From the NCBI RefSeq assembly GCF_018127745.1, contig NZ_CP072333.1:1426001-1490000 (forward strand): 64,000 nucleotides of DNA. The letters run 5' to 3'. This DNA is from Porphyromonas sp. oral taxon 275 (GTDB lineage Bacteria > Bacteroidota > Bacteroidia > Bacteroidales > Porphyromonadaceae). The translations under genes were made by a program, and so were the position numbers. Under the pieces are notes generated by a model that worked only from the letters and a program-made list of their open reading frames with translations, did no database searches and was not told the origin of the DNA. Below, piece by piece: positions 48,437 to 57,092 of this stretch (positions within the stretch are counted from its first letter, which is position 1; every line of letters starts with the position of its first letter).

Positions 48437-50989
48437 TTACTCTTGGGGGCTGTCCTCGGGGCGCACACGGCGGGGGAGTAAGGCAGTGGCGAGGGCTGCG
48501 AGGAGTAGCAGCACCAGCAGCGCCGAGGAGACCTCAGCCACTAGCTCGGTGCGGTGTATGGACTGAGGGTCGAAGCGCAGCACCAGCTCGTGCGTCCCGG
48601 CAGGGATCCAGGCGGCACGCAGCGTATAGTCGGCGCGCAGCAGCTCCAGCTCCTTCGCTCCGTCCAGCACGAGGTGCCAGCCGTGGGGATAGTAGACCTC
48701 GGAGAAGACGAGCAGGCGCGGCTGGGGCGTCGTGACCCTGTAGCGCGCCACGCCAGGCTGGTAGTCCAGCAGCTCGACAGCAGGATCGGCACCGACCGTA
48801 CTGTCGGGGATGAGCTGTGTGGGGCGGTAGCCCTGCAGCTGCGAGGCGAAGCGCTCGTCGACGGCCGCCACGCGGCGCAGCGGCAGCGTGGAGAGGGCGG
48901 CCATCTCGGCATCGGCACCCTTGACCCAGGCGATGCTGTCGACGAACCACGCTGCGCCGAAGGCCTCCTCATTACGCTGCACTACGGGCGTGCCGCCCTG
49001 ACCTGCCTGTGGAGGCAGGATGAAGTAGCGCGTGTCGAGCATATTGTAGGCCTGCATGTTCTGCTGGCTCAGCTGGCGCTCGATGAGATCCTGGTAGCGG
49101 CGCAGCTTGGCAGCGTGGTAGCCGCCGACACTGCGGTGCTGGGCACTGGTGGTAGCGTCGTTGAAGGTATTTACGCTGAGGTTCATGACGCGGTAGTGCT
49201 TATCCTTGTCCTGCGCGATGAGGCGGTCGGCCTCAGTCACGGGAGCGGCCTGCTGCTCCACCAGCGCCTTGTCGATGAAGAGCTCATCGTGTAGGTAGCG
49301 CTTGTCGACCTGCCAGAGGTCGAGGAGCGTGAGCGTACCCAGGAGGAGGTAGAGCATACCTGCTCTGAGGCGTCCCTGATAGTAGAGACCGCAGACGCCC
49401 AGCGAGAGGAGGATGATGAAGAAGCTACGCCAGGCGTCGGCCGAGACGATGGAGGCGCGTGCCTCCTTGAGGGCCGCCATGAGCTCAGAGACGGGCATCT
49501 GCCCCTGGGCCATAGCCTGGCGGAAGAGCTCCTGCTCCTGCTCGCTGATCAGCGAGAGAAAGGTGCCTGGGATCAGTGCCAGCACCAGGCTGAGCCCGAG
49601 GGTCAGTCCGCCCGCGATGAGGAAGCCCCCGCGGTGCTCCTCCACCAGCTCACGGGGACGCTCGACGAAGCGCACCAGCGCCAGCACAGCTAGCACGGGG
49701 ATGGTGAACTCCGCGATGACGAGGATGGAGGAGACGGTGCGGAACTTGTTGTACAGCGGCACGTAGTCGATGAAGAGGTCGGTGAGCCACATCATGTTGT
49801 GCCCCCAGGCCAGCGCTATGGAGAAGATCGTAGCGCCGAGGAGGGCCCACTTGATCGGCCCCTCGACGACGAAGCAGCCCAGCAGGAAGAGGAAGAGGAC
49901 GAAGGCTCCGACATAGACGGGACCCGCGGTGAAGGGCTGATCGCCCCAGTAGTGATTGAGCTGCCCGAGGATCTGCTGGTACTCGCTGGGGATATGCCCC
50001 ATAGCATCGGCATCCTCAGCCAGCGCACCCGTGGCACCGCCGTAGGCATTGGGCACGAGCAGCGTCAGCGTCTCGCCCTTGCCGTAGCTCCAGGCCGTGA
50101 TGTAGTCCTTATCGAGGCCCGAGGCGGTGGCCTCCTTGGCCTGCGCCCCCTGCCCAGCAAGGGGCGTGAGTTCGCTACCTCCACGGATGGTCTCTGCACC
50201 GTACTCGTAGGTGTGGTAGAGGTTGGAGCTATTGATGCCGATGGCGATCAGTCCCGAGCCCAGCAGCACGAGCGTGGAGAGGACGAAGCGCCGCAGCTGC
50301 CCCGTGCGCACGGCCTCCACGAGGAAGGCGATGAGCAGGAAGAGGATGAGGAAGCCGAAGTAGTAGCTCATCTGCACGTGATTGGAGAGGATCTGCAGCG
50401 AGGCGAAGAGCGCCGTCAGCGCAGCCCCCTTGAGGTACTGCCCTCGATAGATGTAGAGGATCCCTGCCAGCGTGGGCGGGATGAAGCAAAGGGTCATCAG
50501 CTTCCAGATATGACCCGCGGCAATGAGGATGAGGAAGTAGCTGGAGAAGGTCCACATCACTGCCCCGAGGATGGAGGCGGGGCGCCCCAGACGCAGGGCA
50601 CGCAGGAAGATGTAGCCGCCCGCCAGGAGGGCGAAGAGCAGCCAGCTATAGTTAGGCAGCAGCGTGAAGGGCCACTGCAGCGTGAGCAGCGTCTGCAGCT
50701 TGTGGATCACCCACAGCGAGGGATAGGAGGGCGAGATCTGGTACATGGGCATCCCTCCGAAAAGGCTATTCGTCCAGTAGGAGACCTCTCCTGTGGCCTC
50801 GGTGAGGGCACGCACATCTGAGGCCGTGCCGCTGGCCCCGGCCACATCCTGCTGGAAGAGCTCACGCCCCTCGAAGATCGCAGGCATGAAGTACACGAGC
50901 GCCAGCCCCATGAAGAGCAGGAGGACACCTAGCCACCAGGGCCAGGAGCGGCGGGCGTGTGCTAGAGCTTGTTTGATCGATAGATTCAC
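48437..50989 (-). CDS. YfhO-family multi-pass membrane protein
   Basis: This 850-residue inner-membrane protein has about 12-14 hydrophobic segments spread through the first 530 residues and one near the C-terminus. A periplasmic domain of about 250 residues lies between (ending LVFSEVYYPHGWHLVLDG, a typical YfhO segment). The family resembles GT-C glycosyltransferases; B. subtilis YfhO is needed to glycosylate lipoteichoic acid. A role in envelope sugar transfer is plausible here. Near the start, GRELFQQDVAG resembles the acidic lumenal motif region of GT-C folds. It has its own TAACTTTG promoter. Confidence 0.85.
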   Translation of the reverse strand: MNLSIKQALAHARRSWPWWLGVLLLFMGLALVYFMPAIFEGRELFQQDVAGASGTASDVRALTEATGEVSYWTNSLFGGMPMYQISPSYPSLWVIHKLQTLLTLQWPFTLLPNYSWLLFALLAGGYIFLRALRLGRPASILGAVMWTFSSYFLILIAAGHIWKLMTLCFIPPTLAGILYIYRGQYLKGAALTALFASLQILSNHVQMSYYFGFLILFLLIAFLVEAVRTGQLRRFVLSTLVLLGSGLIAIGINSSNLYHTYEYGAETIRGGSELTPLAGQGAQAKEATASGLDKDYITAWSYGKGETLTLLVPNAYGGATGALAEDADAMGHIPSEYQQILGQLNHYWGDQPFTAGPVYVGAFVLFLFLLGCFVVEGPIKWALLGATIFSIALAWGHNMMWLTDLFIDYVPLYNKFRTVSSILVIAEFTIPVLAVLALVRFVERPRELVEEHRGGFLIAGGLTLGLSLVLALIPGTFLSLISEQEQELFRQAMAQGQMPVSELMAALKEARASIVSADAWRSFFIILLSLGVCGLYYQGRLRAGMLYLLLGTLTLLDLWQVDKRYLHDELFIDKALVEQQAAPVTEADRLIAQDKDKHYRVMNLSVNTFNDATTSAQHRSVGGYHAAKLRRYQDLIERQLSQQNMQAYNMLDTRYFILPPQAGQGGTPVVQRNEEAFGAAWFVDSIAWVKGADAEMAALSTLPLRRVAAVDERFASQLQGYRPTQLIPDSTVGADPAVELLDYQPGVARYRVTTPQPRLLVFSEVYYPHGWHLVLDGAKELELLRADYTLRAAWIPAGTHELVLRFDPQSIHRTELVAEVSSALLVLLLLAALATALLPRRVRPEDSPQE

Positions 50990-51024
50990 TTCGTCGCGTT
51001 TTATACCTTGATATATAGTATCCC

Positions 51025-51032
51025 CAAAGTTA
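51025..51032 (-). promoter_or_regulatory. Bacteroidetes -7 element of the YfhO gene
   Basis: The minus strand reads TAACTTTG in an AT-rich patch, 36 bp before the ATG. Confidence 0.65.
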
Positions 51033-51132
51033 CCAAAAATCGGCTAGCTAGCGGCTCTGCGCCTCGCTCCCCGTGGCCTCACCCGCCCTGCTCTCCCCTC
51101 CCCCAGCGTGCTACCCCTTCGCTTGGGGCCTC

Positions 51133-51218
51133 GTCAGGGATATCCATCAAGAGGCTGAGGGACGTCAGTCAGCGCTCTGAGGGACGTCAATGAGCCATCT
51201 GAGTGATATCAGTCACAG
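51133..51218. repeat. Quadruple 22-bp palindrome cluster 7
   Basis: Units start at 51135, 51157, 51179 and 51201, all 22 bp apart. Cores are GATATC, GACGTC, GACGTC and GATATC. Confidence 0.9.
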
Positions 51219-51468
51219 AGCCTAGGGCTAAAGGGGGCGCACGCTGGGGGATAGGGACACGAGCGTCAGGACAAAGAAGCAGCAAGCGAGGAGCTAAGGA
51301 CTAAGACGCTAGCAGCTAAGAAGTAGTACGCTTTCAGCTAAAGAGGAAGGACCGCACAGCCCAGCCGAAGCTGCGCCCCTCCTTCGTCTAGAAACAGGCT
51401 CCAGCTCCGAGGGGGGCTTCGTCGACTATACCAAAGGAGCACCGAGTACGTATATCTCTGTGATTGCC

Positions 51469-51476
51469 TACCTTTG
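51469..51476 (+). promoter_or_regulatory. Bacteroidetes -7 element of the tolC operon
   Basis: TACCTTTG, 145 bp before the tolC ATG. It leaves a leader of about 140 nt that contains two mini-ORFs. Confidence 0.7.
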
Positions 51477-51485
51477 CAGGAAGGT

Positions 51486-51524
51486 ATGCGAAGCGGCAAG
51501 GCGCGGCAACGGCGGCGTCCATGA
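51486..51524 (+). CDS. Arg-rich 12-codon leader mini-ORF
   Basis: The frame MRSGKARQRRRP then TGA starts about 10 bp after the expected transcription start. Its TGA overlaps the ATG of the next mini-ORF (ATGA). Nothing beyond position and composition supports translation. Confidence 0.25.
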   Translation: MRSGKARQRRRP

Positions 51525-51613
51525 GCGCCCTTCGCAGACACCTAAGGACAACACTTGGACTACAGTCACTCCCCGCGCCGCAGCTGCACGAGGAGTGCCA
51601 AAGACATTTATAA
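51521..51613 (+). CDS. 30-codon leader mini-ORF before tolC
   Basis: The frame starts MSALRRHLRTTLGLQSLP and ends in TAA 7 bp before the tolC ATG. It is coupled to the preceding mini-ORF by an ATGA overlap. It could be a leader peptide or a chance frame. Confidence 0.25.
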   Translation: MSALRRHLRTTLGLQSLPAPQLHEECQRHL

Positions 51614-51620
51614 ATAAGGT

Positions 51621-52991
51621 ATGTACAGACACCATCTGCGCCCGCTCCTCGTTACCCTTGGGCTCGTCAGCGCCCTTGCGTCGGGGACGGAGCTACGGGC
51701 ACAGCGCACGCTCAGCCTCGATTCCTGCCGTCGGCTGGCCCTCAGCCACAGTCGTCTGCTAGAGCAGTGCGACGCCGAGGCTGCAGGCGCTACGGCCAAG
51801 CGTCAGGAGGTACTGACGAAGTTCTTCCCCCAGGTCTCGGCACGCGGCCTCTACCTGCACATGCAGAAGGAGCTCCACCTCATTGACTGGTCGACCCCAC
51901 TGGCGGGCTACAACTTCATCATCCCCGACCGCATCCGCCAGCTCGGCACCATAGACCTGCGCAACGTATGGGTGGCCAACGTGACGGCCATCCAGCCGCT
52001 CTACCTCGGCGGCAAGCTCGTCTCGGGCTACCGCATGGCGGGGCTCAACGAGCGCCTGCAGACCGAGCTACGACGCACCACCGAGACCGAGGTCGAGACC
52101 AAGCTAGATGAGGTCTACTGGCAGGTCGTCAGCCTCCGCAGCAAGGAGCGCCTCCTGGGCCAGGTCATCAGCCTCCTCGAGCGCACCACGAAGGACGTCG
52201 ACGCCGCCATAGAGACGGGCGTCGCCACCAAGGCCGACGGGCTGGCTATACGTACCAAGCTAAGCGAGGCCGAGGTCAAGCGCAGCAAGGTCACCAACGG
52301 CCTAGCCCTCTCGCGCATGCTACTGGCGGACCTCTGCGGGCTGGAGGAGGACGAACCCTTCACCCTGGCCGACGAGGCCGAGATACAGACCGAGCTCCAG
52401 CTGGAGGCCGCCCGTGCCTACCAGAGCGAGGATATAGCCGCCGCCGTGGAGCGCCGCAGCGAGGTACGTAGCCTGCGCCTGGTGGACAGCATCTACGGCC
52501 TCAAGGTACGCATGGAGACGGCCGATCTGCTGCCTCAGCTCTATGGCTTCGCCAGCTACTCGGCGACCAATCCGAATAGCTTCAACGGGACGAAGAAGGA
52601 ATTTGGCAGCCAGTACTACCTCGGCGTGATGCTGCAGGTACCGATCTCCGACCTCTTCTCCGCCACCTTCCGCCGCCGCCAGGCACGCAGCGAGCAGACG
52701 GCCAAGCAGCTCCAGCTCGCGGAGGCGCGCAGCAAGATCAGCCTGCAGATCAAGCAGGCCCTACGCGCCGTCGAGGACGCTCGCCGCGCCTGGAGCGCCT
52801 CCCTCAAGGCCGTCGAACTGGCGCGCGAGAACATGCGCTACGCCGAGGTCGGCTACCGTGAGGGGGTCATCCCACTGATCAATTACACCCAGTCACAGAC
52901 AGCCTGGATGAGCGCACAGGATGGACTCATCGACAGCCAGATCCAGCTCCTGCTCAGCAAGAGCAAACTCAAGAATATACTCGCACTCTAG
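51621..52991 (+). CDS. TolC-family outer-membrane channel protein
   Basis: This 456-residue outer-membrane efflux protein has a signal peptide ending near LRAQ. Two OEP repeats of long amphipathic helices follow; VAVIQPLYLGGK-type TAIQPLYLGGKLVSGY and GVMLQVPISDLF are the matching strand regions of the repeats. It has no lipobox, unlike the NodT-type channel at 22833. It is the outer-membrane exit for the export system encoded by the next genes. The HlyD-family adaptor starts 12 bp downstream. It is the first gene of an operon reaching at least to 56430 and probably to 58301. Confidence 0.92.
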   Translation: MYRHHLRPLLVTLGLVSALASGTELRAQRTLSLDSCRRLALSHSRLLEQCDAEAAGATAKRQEVLTKFFPQVSARGLYLHMQKELHLIDWSTPLAGYNFIIPDRIRQLGTIDLRNVWVANVTAIQPLYLGGKLVSGYRMAGLNERLQTELRRTTETEVETKLDEVYWQVVSLRSKERLLGQVISLLERTTKDVDAAIETGVATKADGLAIRTKLSEAEVKRSKVTNGLALSRMLLADLCGLEEDEPFTLADEAEIQTELQLEAARAYQSEDIAAAVERRSEVRSLRLVDSIYGLKVRMETADLLPQLYGFASYSATNPNSFNGTKKEFGSQYYLGVMLQVPISDLFSATFRRRQARSEQTAKQLQLAEARSKISLQIKQALRAVEDARRAWSASLKAVELARENMRYAEVGYREGVIPLINYTQSQTAWMSAQDGLIDSQIQLLLSKSKLKNILAL

Positions 52992-53003
52992 CCCTAGCAC
53001 CAC

Positions 53004-54059
53004 ATGACAATGAGCAACGACAACACCAAGCATACCGACAGCAGCACCTCCAGCCAGGTGCAGAGCGCCAGCCACACGCGTAAGAGCATCATCCTCGGCA
53101 TTAGCCTCGTAGCCCTAGCCATGCTTCTACTGGCTGCCTCGGGCTATATCTTCTTCGGCCAACCCGAGGACATCATCACCGGTCAGGTCGAGGTCGAGGA
53201 GGTACGTATCGCGGGCAAGGTGCCCGGCCGCATCAGTGAGTTCCTCGTCCAGGAGGGGCAGCAGGTACGTCAGGGCGATACCCTCGTACGCATCTACTCG
53301 CCCGAGGTACTGGCGAAGCTCGAGCAGGCCGAGGCCGCCAAGAGTGCGGCCGAGGCGCAGCATCAGAAGGCGCTGGCTGGCGCCCGCAAGGAGCAGAAGG
53401 AAGGCGCCTACGAGCTCTGGCAGAAGGCTAAGGCTGGCCTCGAGGTCGCCGAGAAGAGCTTCGCCCGCGTCGAGCGCCTCTACAAGGAGGGCGTCCTCCC
53501 CGCGCAGAAGTACGACGAGGCTACAGCCCAGCTGCGCGCCATGCAGGCTACCGAGCGTGCTGCCCGCAGTCAGTACGACCTGGCCCTGAGCGGCGCGCAG
53601 CGTGAGGACAAGCTGGCGGCAGCTGCCCTCGTAGAGCGTGCTGCGGGTGCGATCTCCGAGGTCGAGGCCTACCGTAGAGAAGGGGCACTGCTCGCCCCAC
53701 TAGATGGCCGCGTCTCCGAGATTTACCCCCACCGCGGGGAGCTGGTCGGTACGGGCGCGCCCATCATGAGCATCGCCGACACCAAGGCCGTACGTGTACT
53801 CTTCGCCCTGCGTGAGGATCAGCTCAGCAAGGTCAAGCAGGGCACGTGCCTCAAGGGCTTCGTCCCCGCCCTCGGGGATAAGGCGATTGAGCTCGAGGTG
53901 ACCAAGCTCAAGGACCTCGGGAGCTATGCGGCCTGGAAGGCAACCAAGCCCCGCGGTCAGTACGACCTACGTACCTTCGAGGTGACGGCACGCCCCACCA
54001 AGGCTCTGGAGGGCCTCCTAGCAGGCATGACCGTCGTCCTCGACAAGGGTCAGCTCTAG
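53004..54059 (+). CDS. HlyD/EmrA-family membrane fusion protein
   Basis: This 351-residue adaptor has one N-terminal membrane helix (about residues 29-50). A biotinyl-lipoyl half (VRIAGKVPGRISEFLVQEGQQVRQGDTLVRI) comes next, then a coiled-coil hairpin of about 110 residues rich in Ala, Glu and Lys, then the second lipoyl half (LLAPLDGRVSEIYPHRGELV). It links the inner-membrane ABC permeases to the TolC-like channel. The start may instead be the second ATG at 53010. The first ABC-2 permease starts 1 bp after its stop, so the products are probably made in fixed proportion. Confidence 0.92.
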   Translation: MTMSNDNTKHTDSSTSSQVQSASHTRKSIILGISLVALAMLLLAASGYIFFGQPEDIITGQVEVEEVRIAGKVPGRISEFLVQEGQQVRQGDTLVRIYSPEVLAKLEQAEAAKSAAEAQHQKALAGARKEQKEGAYELWQKAKAGLEVAEKSFARVERLYKEGVLPAQKYDEATAQLRAMQATERAARSQYDLALSGAQREDKLAAAALVERAAGAISEVEAYRREGALLAPLDGRVSEIYPHRGELVGTGAPIMSIADTKAVRVLFALREDQLSKVKQGTCLKGFVPALGDKAIELEVTKLKDLGSYAAWKATKPRGQYDLRTFEVTARPTKALEGLLAGMTVVLDKGQL

Positions 54060-54060
54060 T

Positions 54061-55233
54061 ATGGCTGAGCGCCTAAGCAGCATCCTCGAGGTCATGCGGC
54101 GTGAGTGGGGGATCCTCCGCACACGCCCCATATACTTCTTCGGGATGATCCTTGCCCCCTTCCTCACGGCCTTCCTCCTGCTCTACATGATGGCAGGCGG
54201 GCTGCCACAGGATATGCCCGTCGCGGTCGTAGACGAGGATGGCAGCGCCACCTCACGGGCCCTCGTGCGCAGCCTCGACGCCTTCCAGTCCAGCCGCGTG
54301 AGCCTCAGAGCGCTCTCGATGCAGGAGGCGCTCAGCGCCATGCGCCGCGGAGAGGTCTACGCCATCTATCATATCCCGCGCGGGCTGCAGGCCCACGCGG
54401 GCTCGGCACGCCAGCCCAAGATCCACTACTATACCAATGGGAGCTACCTGATGGCCGGCAGCTTCACCTTCCGCGACATGAAGATGCTCAGCGAGCTAGC
54501 CTCGGCCAAGGTGGGTCTACAGACGGGCCAGGCACGCGGCCGCACCGAGGAGCAGATCATGGGCGCCATACAGCCGATACGCGTACAGCTAGAGGTGATG
54601 AGCAATCCCTGGCTCAACTACTCGGCCTACCTGACGACCACCATCCTACCTGGGGTACTGCAGCTGATGATCTTCCTCATTACCTCCTACAGCATCGGCG
54701 TCGAGATCAAGCGCCGCACCGCCCGTAGCTGGCTCGCGGCAGCAGACGGCTCCATGGTACGCGCCCTCGTGGGCAAGCTGCTGCCCCATACGCTGATCTT
54801 CCTCCTCGTAGGGTGGAGTCTGCAGGGTCTGCTCTATGGCTGGATGGGCTACCCGCTGCAGAGCAGCTGGTGGTCAATGGCAGGAGCGATGCTGGCGCTC
54901 GTGCTCTCGGCACAGAGCCTCGGGGCCTTCTTCGTCGCCCTTATCCCTGTACTCAGGATGTCGCTCAGCCTAGGCAGTCTCCTCGGTATGCTCTCCTTCT
55001 CCATCTCGGGAATGAGTATCCCAGTGAGCACTATGAGCCCCGCGGTACAGGCGCTGAGTCATATCTTTCCCCTGCGCTACTACTACCAGATCGGCATCAA
55101 TCAGGCGCTGGTCGGGGCGCCCTGGGTGGAGGCTATGCCGCTCTACCTAGGGCTGCTGGCCTTCCTCCTGCTGCCGCTGGTGACGCTGCCGCGCCTACGC
55201 CACTTCCTCCTCCACATGGATTATATCGCCTAG
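54061..55233 (+). CDS. ABC-2 type permease (YhhJ/YbhS-like), first copy
   Basis: This 390-residue protein has an N-terminal membrane helix (about residues 24-44), a periplasmic domain of about 130 residues and five further helices from about residue 180. The C-terminal signature LSHIFPLRYYYQIGINQALVG is typical of ABC-2 (DrrB/YhhJ) permeases, where LxPxxY-type motifs are usual. It should form the inner-membrane pore as a heterodimer with the next protein. There is no ABC-2-type ATPase adjacent. It lies 1 bp after the HlyD gene and 3 bp before its paralogue. Confidence 0.88.
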   Translation: MAERLSSILEVMRREWGILRTRPIYFFGMILAPFLTAFLLLYMMAGGLPQDMPVAVVDEDGSATSRALVRSLDAFQSSRVSLRALSMQEALSAMRRGEVYAIYHIPRGLQAHAGSARQPKIHYYTNGSYLMAGSFTFRDMKMLSELASAKVGLQTGQARGRTEEQIMGAIQPIRVQLEVMSNPWLNYSAYLTTTILPGVLQLMIFLITSYSIGVEIKRRTARSWLAAADGSMVRALVGKLLPHTLIFLLVGWSLQGLLYGWMGYPLQSSWWSMAGAMLALVLSAQSLGAFFVALIPVLRMSLSLGSLLGMLSFSISGMSIPVSTMSPAVQALSHIFPLRYYYQIGINQALVGAPWVEAMPLYLGLLAFLLLPLVTLPRLRHFLLHMDYIA

Positions 55234-55236
55234 CTC

Positions 55237-56430
55237 ATGTCGCTCACTAGATCGCTCATGATACGCCTCGAGGACGTCCTCGCTATCGCCTGGCGCGAGC
55301 TGCGCAGCATCCTTGGCGACAGCGGGGCTATCCTCTTCTTCCTGGTCGTACCCTTCGCCTACCCCTTCCTCTACGCGGCACTCTACGGTGCTGAGGTCGC
55401 CCGTGAGGCACCGCTGGTGGTCGTGGATCGCAGCCACTCGGAGCTCAGTCGGGAGTTCGTCCGCCGCATAGACGCCTCCCCCGACGTCTCGGTCGTAGCG
55501 CGCGCCACGACCGAGACGGAGGCCACGCCCTACCTCGACCGAGGCGAGGCCTACGGGGTGCTCGTCATCCCCGAGGACTTCAGTCGGCGCCTCATGCAGG
55601 GGCGTCAGGCCACGGTCAACCTCCATAGCACCTTCGCCGCCGCCCTCTACTACAAGGGCTACTCGCTGACCGCCACCGAGGTTGCCCTCCAGCTGGGGCG
55701 CGAGCTCGAGGCCGAGCGCCACCCCACCGCCTCTACCGAGGCCACGCGCATCCAGGTACGCCCGATCGAGAGCGAGTGGACGAGTAGCTTCAATCCTCAG
55801 GGGGGCTTCCAGGGCTTCCTCCTGCCTGGGGTGCTGGTGCTCATCCTCCAGCAGACGCTGCTCCTGGGCTGCTCCATGCTGATGGGGACGCAGCGTGAGC
55901 GCGGGACGCTCGCCCGTCCGCGGCTCCATGTCGGAGGGCACTACCTCGGGGTCGTACGTCTGATGCTGGGACGTGCCCTCTGCTATCTGGGGCTCTATAC
56001 GATGAGCTCGCTCTTCGTGCTCGTCCTAGCCCCGCGCCTCTTCGGCCTACCGCAGCTGCTGGACCTCGGGGTCTACTGCTGGCTGCTGCCGCCGATGCTG
56101 CTGGCGATGATCTTCTTTGCTCTCTTCTGGGCGCTGGTGGTGCAGCACCGCGAGAAGACCATGATCCTCTGGGTCTTCACCTCCATTCCCTTCCTCTTCC
56201 TCACGGGGCTCTCGTGGCCGCTCAGCGCCATCCCCGCTCCGCTGCGTGCCCTCGGCTACCTCATCCCCTCCACGCCTGGGGTGCAGGCCTATGTCGCGGC
56301 CAGCAGCATGGGCGCCCAGGCCTACGATATCCTCCCCCAGTACACGACGCTCTGGGTGCAGGCCATCGTCTACTTCCTCCTCGCCACCTATACCTACGCC
56401 CGTATGCTGCGTAGGGAGCCAAGCCACTAA
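55237..56430 (+). CDS. ABC-2 type permease, second copy
   Basis: This 397-residue protein has the same layout as the upstream permease: helix at about residues 27-50, a periplasmic domain carrying VVDRSHSELSREFVRRID (the VVD-type strand shared with the first copy) and a five-helix C-terminal block with FLTGLSWPLSAIPAPLRALGY. The two copies are diverged paralogues and probably form a heterodimeric exporter. It starts 3 bp after its partner; the ATPase gene starts 4 bp after its stop. Confidence 0.87.
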   Translation: MSLTRSLMIRLEDVLAIAWRELRSILGDSGAILFFLVVPFAYPFLYAALYGAEVAREAPLVVVDRSHSELSREFVRRIDASPDVSVVARATTETEATPYLDRGEAYGVLVIPEDFSRRLMQGRQATVNLHSTFAAALYYKGYSLTATEVALQLGRELEAERHPTASTEATRIQVRPIESEWTSSFNPQGGFQGFLLPGVLVLILQQTLLLGCSMLMGTQRERGTLARPRLHVGGHYLGVVRLMLGRALCYLGLYTMSSLFVLVLAPRLFGLPQLLDLGVYCWLLPPMLLAMIFFALFWALVVQHREKTMILWVFTSIPFLFLTGLSWPLSAIPAPLRALGYLIPSTPGVQAYVAASSMGAQAYDILPQYTTLWVQAIVYFLLATYTYARMLRREPSH

Positions 56431-56434
56431 GCCG

Positions 56435-57076
56435 ATGCAGCACATCACCCTCAGCGGAGTATGCCCCGAGGTCTTCCGCGACCAAGCCCTCCAGAGTCAG
56501 GTATGGCGTACGGAGCTGACGCTGCTCCGTGGCGAGCGCTACCTCATCGAGGCCAGCTCAGGGGCAGGTAAGAGCAGCCTCTGCAGCTACCTCTACGGCT
56601 GGCGCGGGGACTACGAGGGCACGATCGCCTTCGACGGAGCGGACCTCCGCACCTTCAAGGCCTCGCGCTGGACGGAGCTTCGCCAGCATAGCCTCTCCTT
56701 CCTCGTGCAGGACATGCGCCTTTTCGAGGAGCTCACCGCCTGGGAGAACGTCCAGCTCAAGAATCAGCTCACTGGCTACCACAGCCCTGAGCGCATCCGC
56801 CAGCTCTTCGCTCTCCTCGGAATAGAGGATAAGCTCCACAGCCCAGCACGCCTGCTCTCACTGGGGCAGCAGCAGCGTGTGGCGCTCATCCGCTGCCTCT
56901 GCCAGCCCTATGACTTCCTCCTGCTGGACGAGCCCATCAGCCATCTGGACGAGGCCAATGCCCTGACGCTGGCGAGCCTCATCACCGAGGAGGCTGACCA
57001 GCAGGGCGCTGGGATCATCGTCACCAGCGTGGGCAAGCAGCTCCCCCTCGACTACGACCAGACGCTCCAGCTCTAA
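56435..57076 (+). CDS. ABC transporter ATPase, LolD-like
   Basis: This 213-residue ATPase has Walker A ASSGAGKSS (about residues 39-47), Q-loop LVQDMRLFEELTAWENVQLK, a signature that reads LSLGQQQR instead of LSGGQ, and Walker B FLLLDEPISHLDE. The H-loop position (IIVTSVGKQL) has Val-Gly where His is expected, so the switch His seems missing. The short length and the following FtsX-like gene suggest the LolD/MacB group. It could drive the FtsX-like permease, the ABC-2 pair, or both. The ATG at 56435 was chosen to match the family N-terminus. Confidence 0.85.
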   Translation: MQHITLSGVCPEVFRDQALQSQVWRTELTLLRGERYLIEASSGAGKSSLCSYLYGWRGDYEGTIAFDGADLRTFKASRWTELRQHSLSFLVQDMRLFEELTAWENVQLKNQLTGYHSPERIRQLFALLGIEDKLHSPARLLSLGQQQRVALIRCLCQPYDFLLLDEPISHLDEANALTLASLITEEADQQGAGIIVTSVGKQLPLDYDQTLQL

Positions 57077-57092
57077 TAGGCACAGCCCACCC

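Larger units (their letters stand above)
50990..51620. other. Divergent intergenic region YfhO / tolC operon
   Basis: This stretch holds the YfhO promoter (51025-51032), a quadruple palindrome cluster (51133-51218), the tolC promoter (51469-51476) and two mini-ORFs in the tolC leader. From 51220 to 51460 I see only weak AGCTAAGRA-like repeats. Confidence 0.6.
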
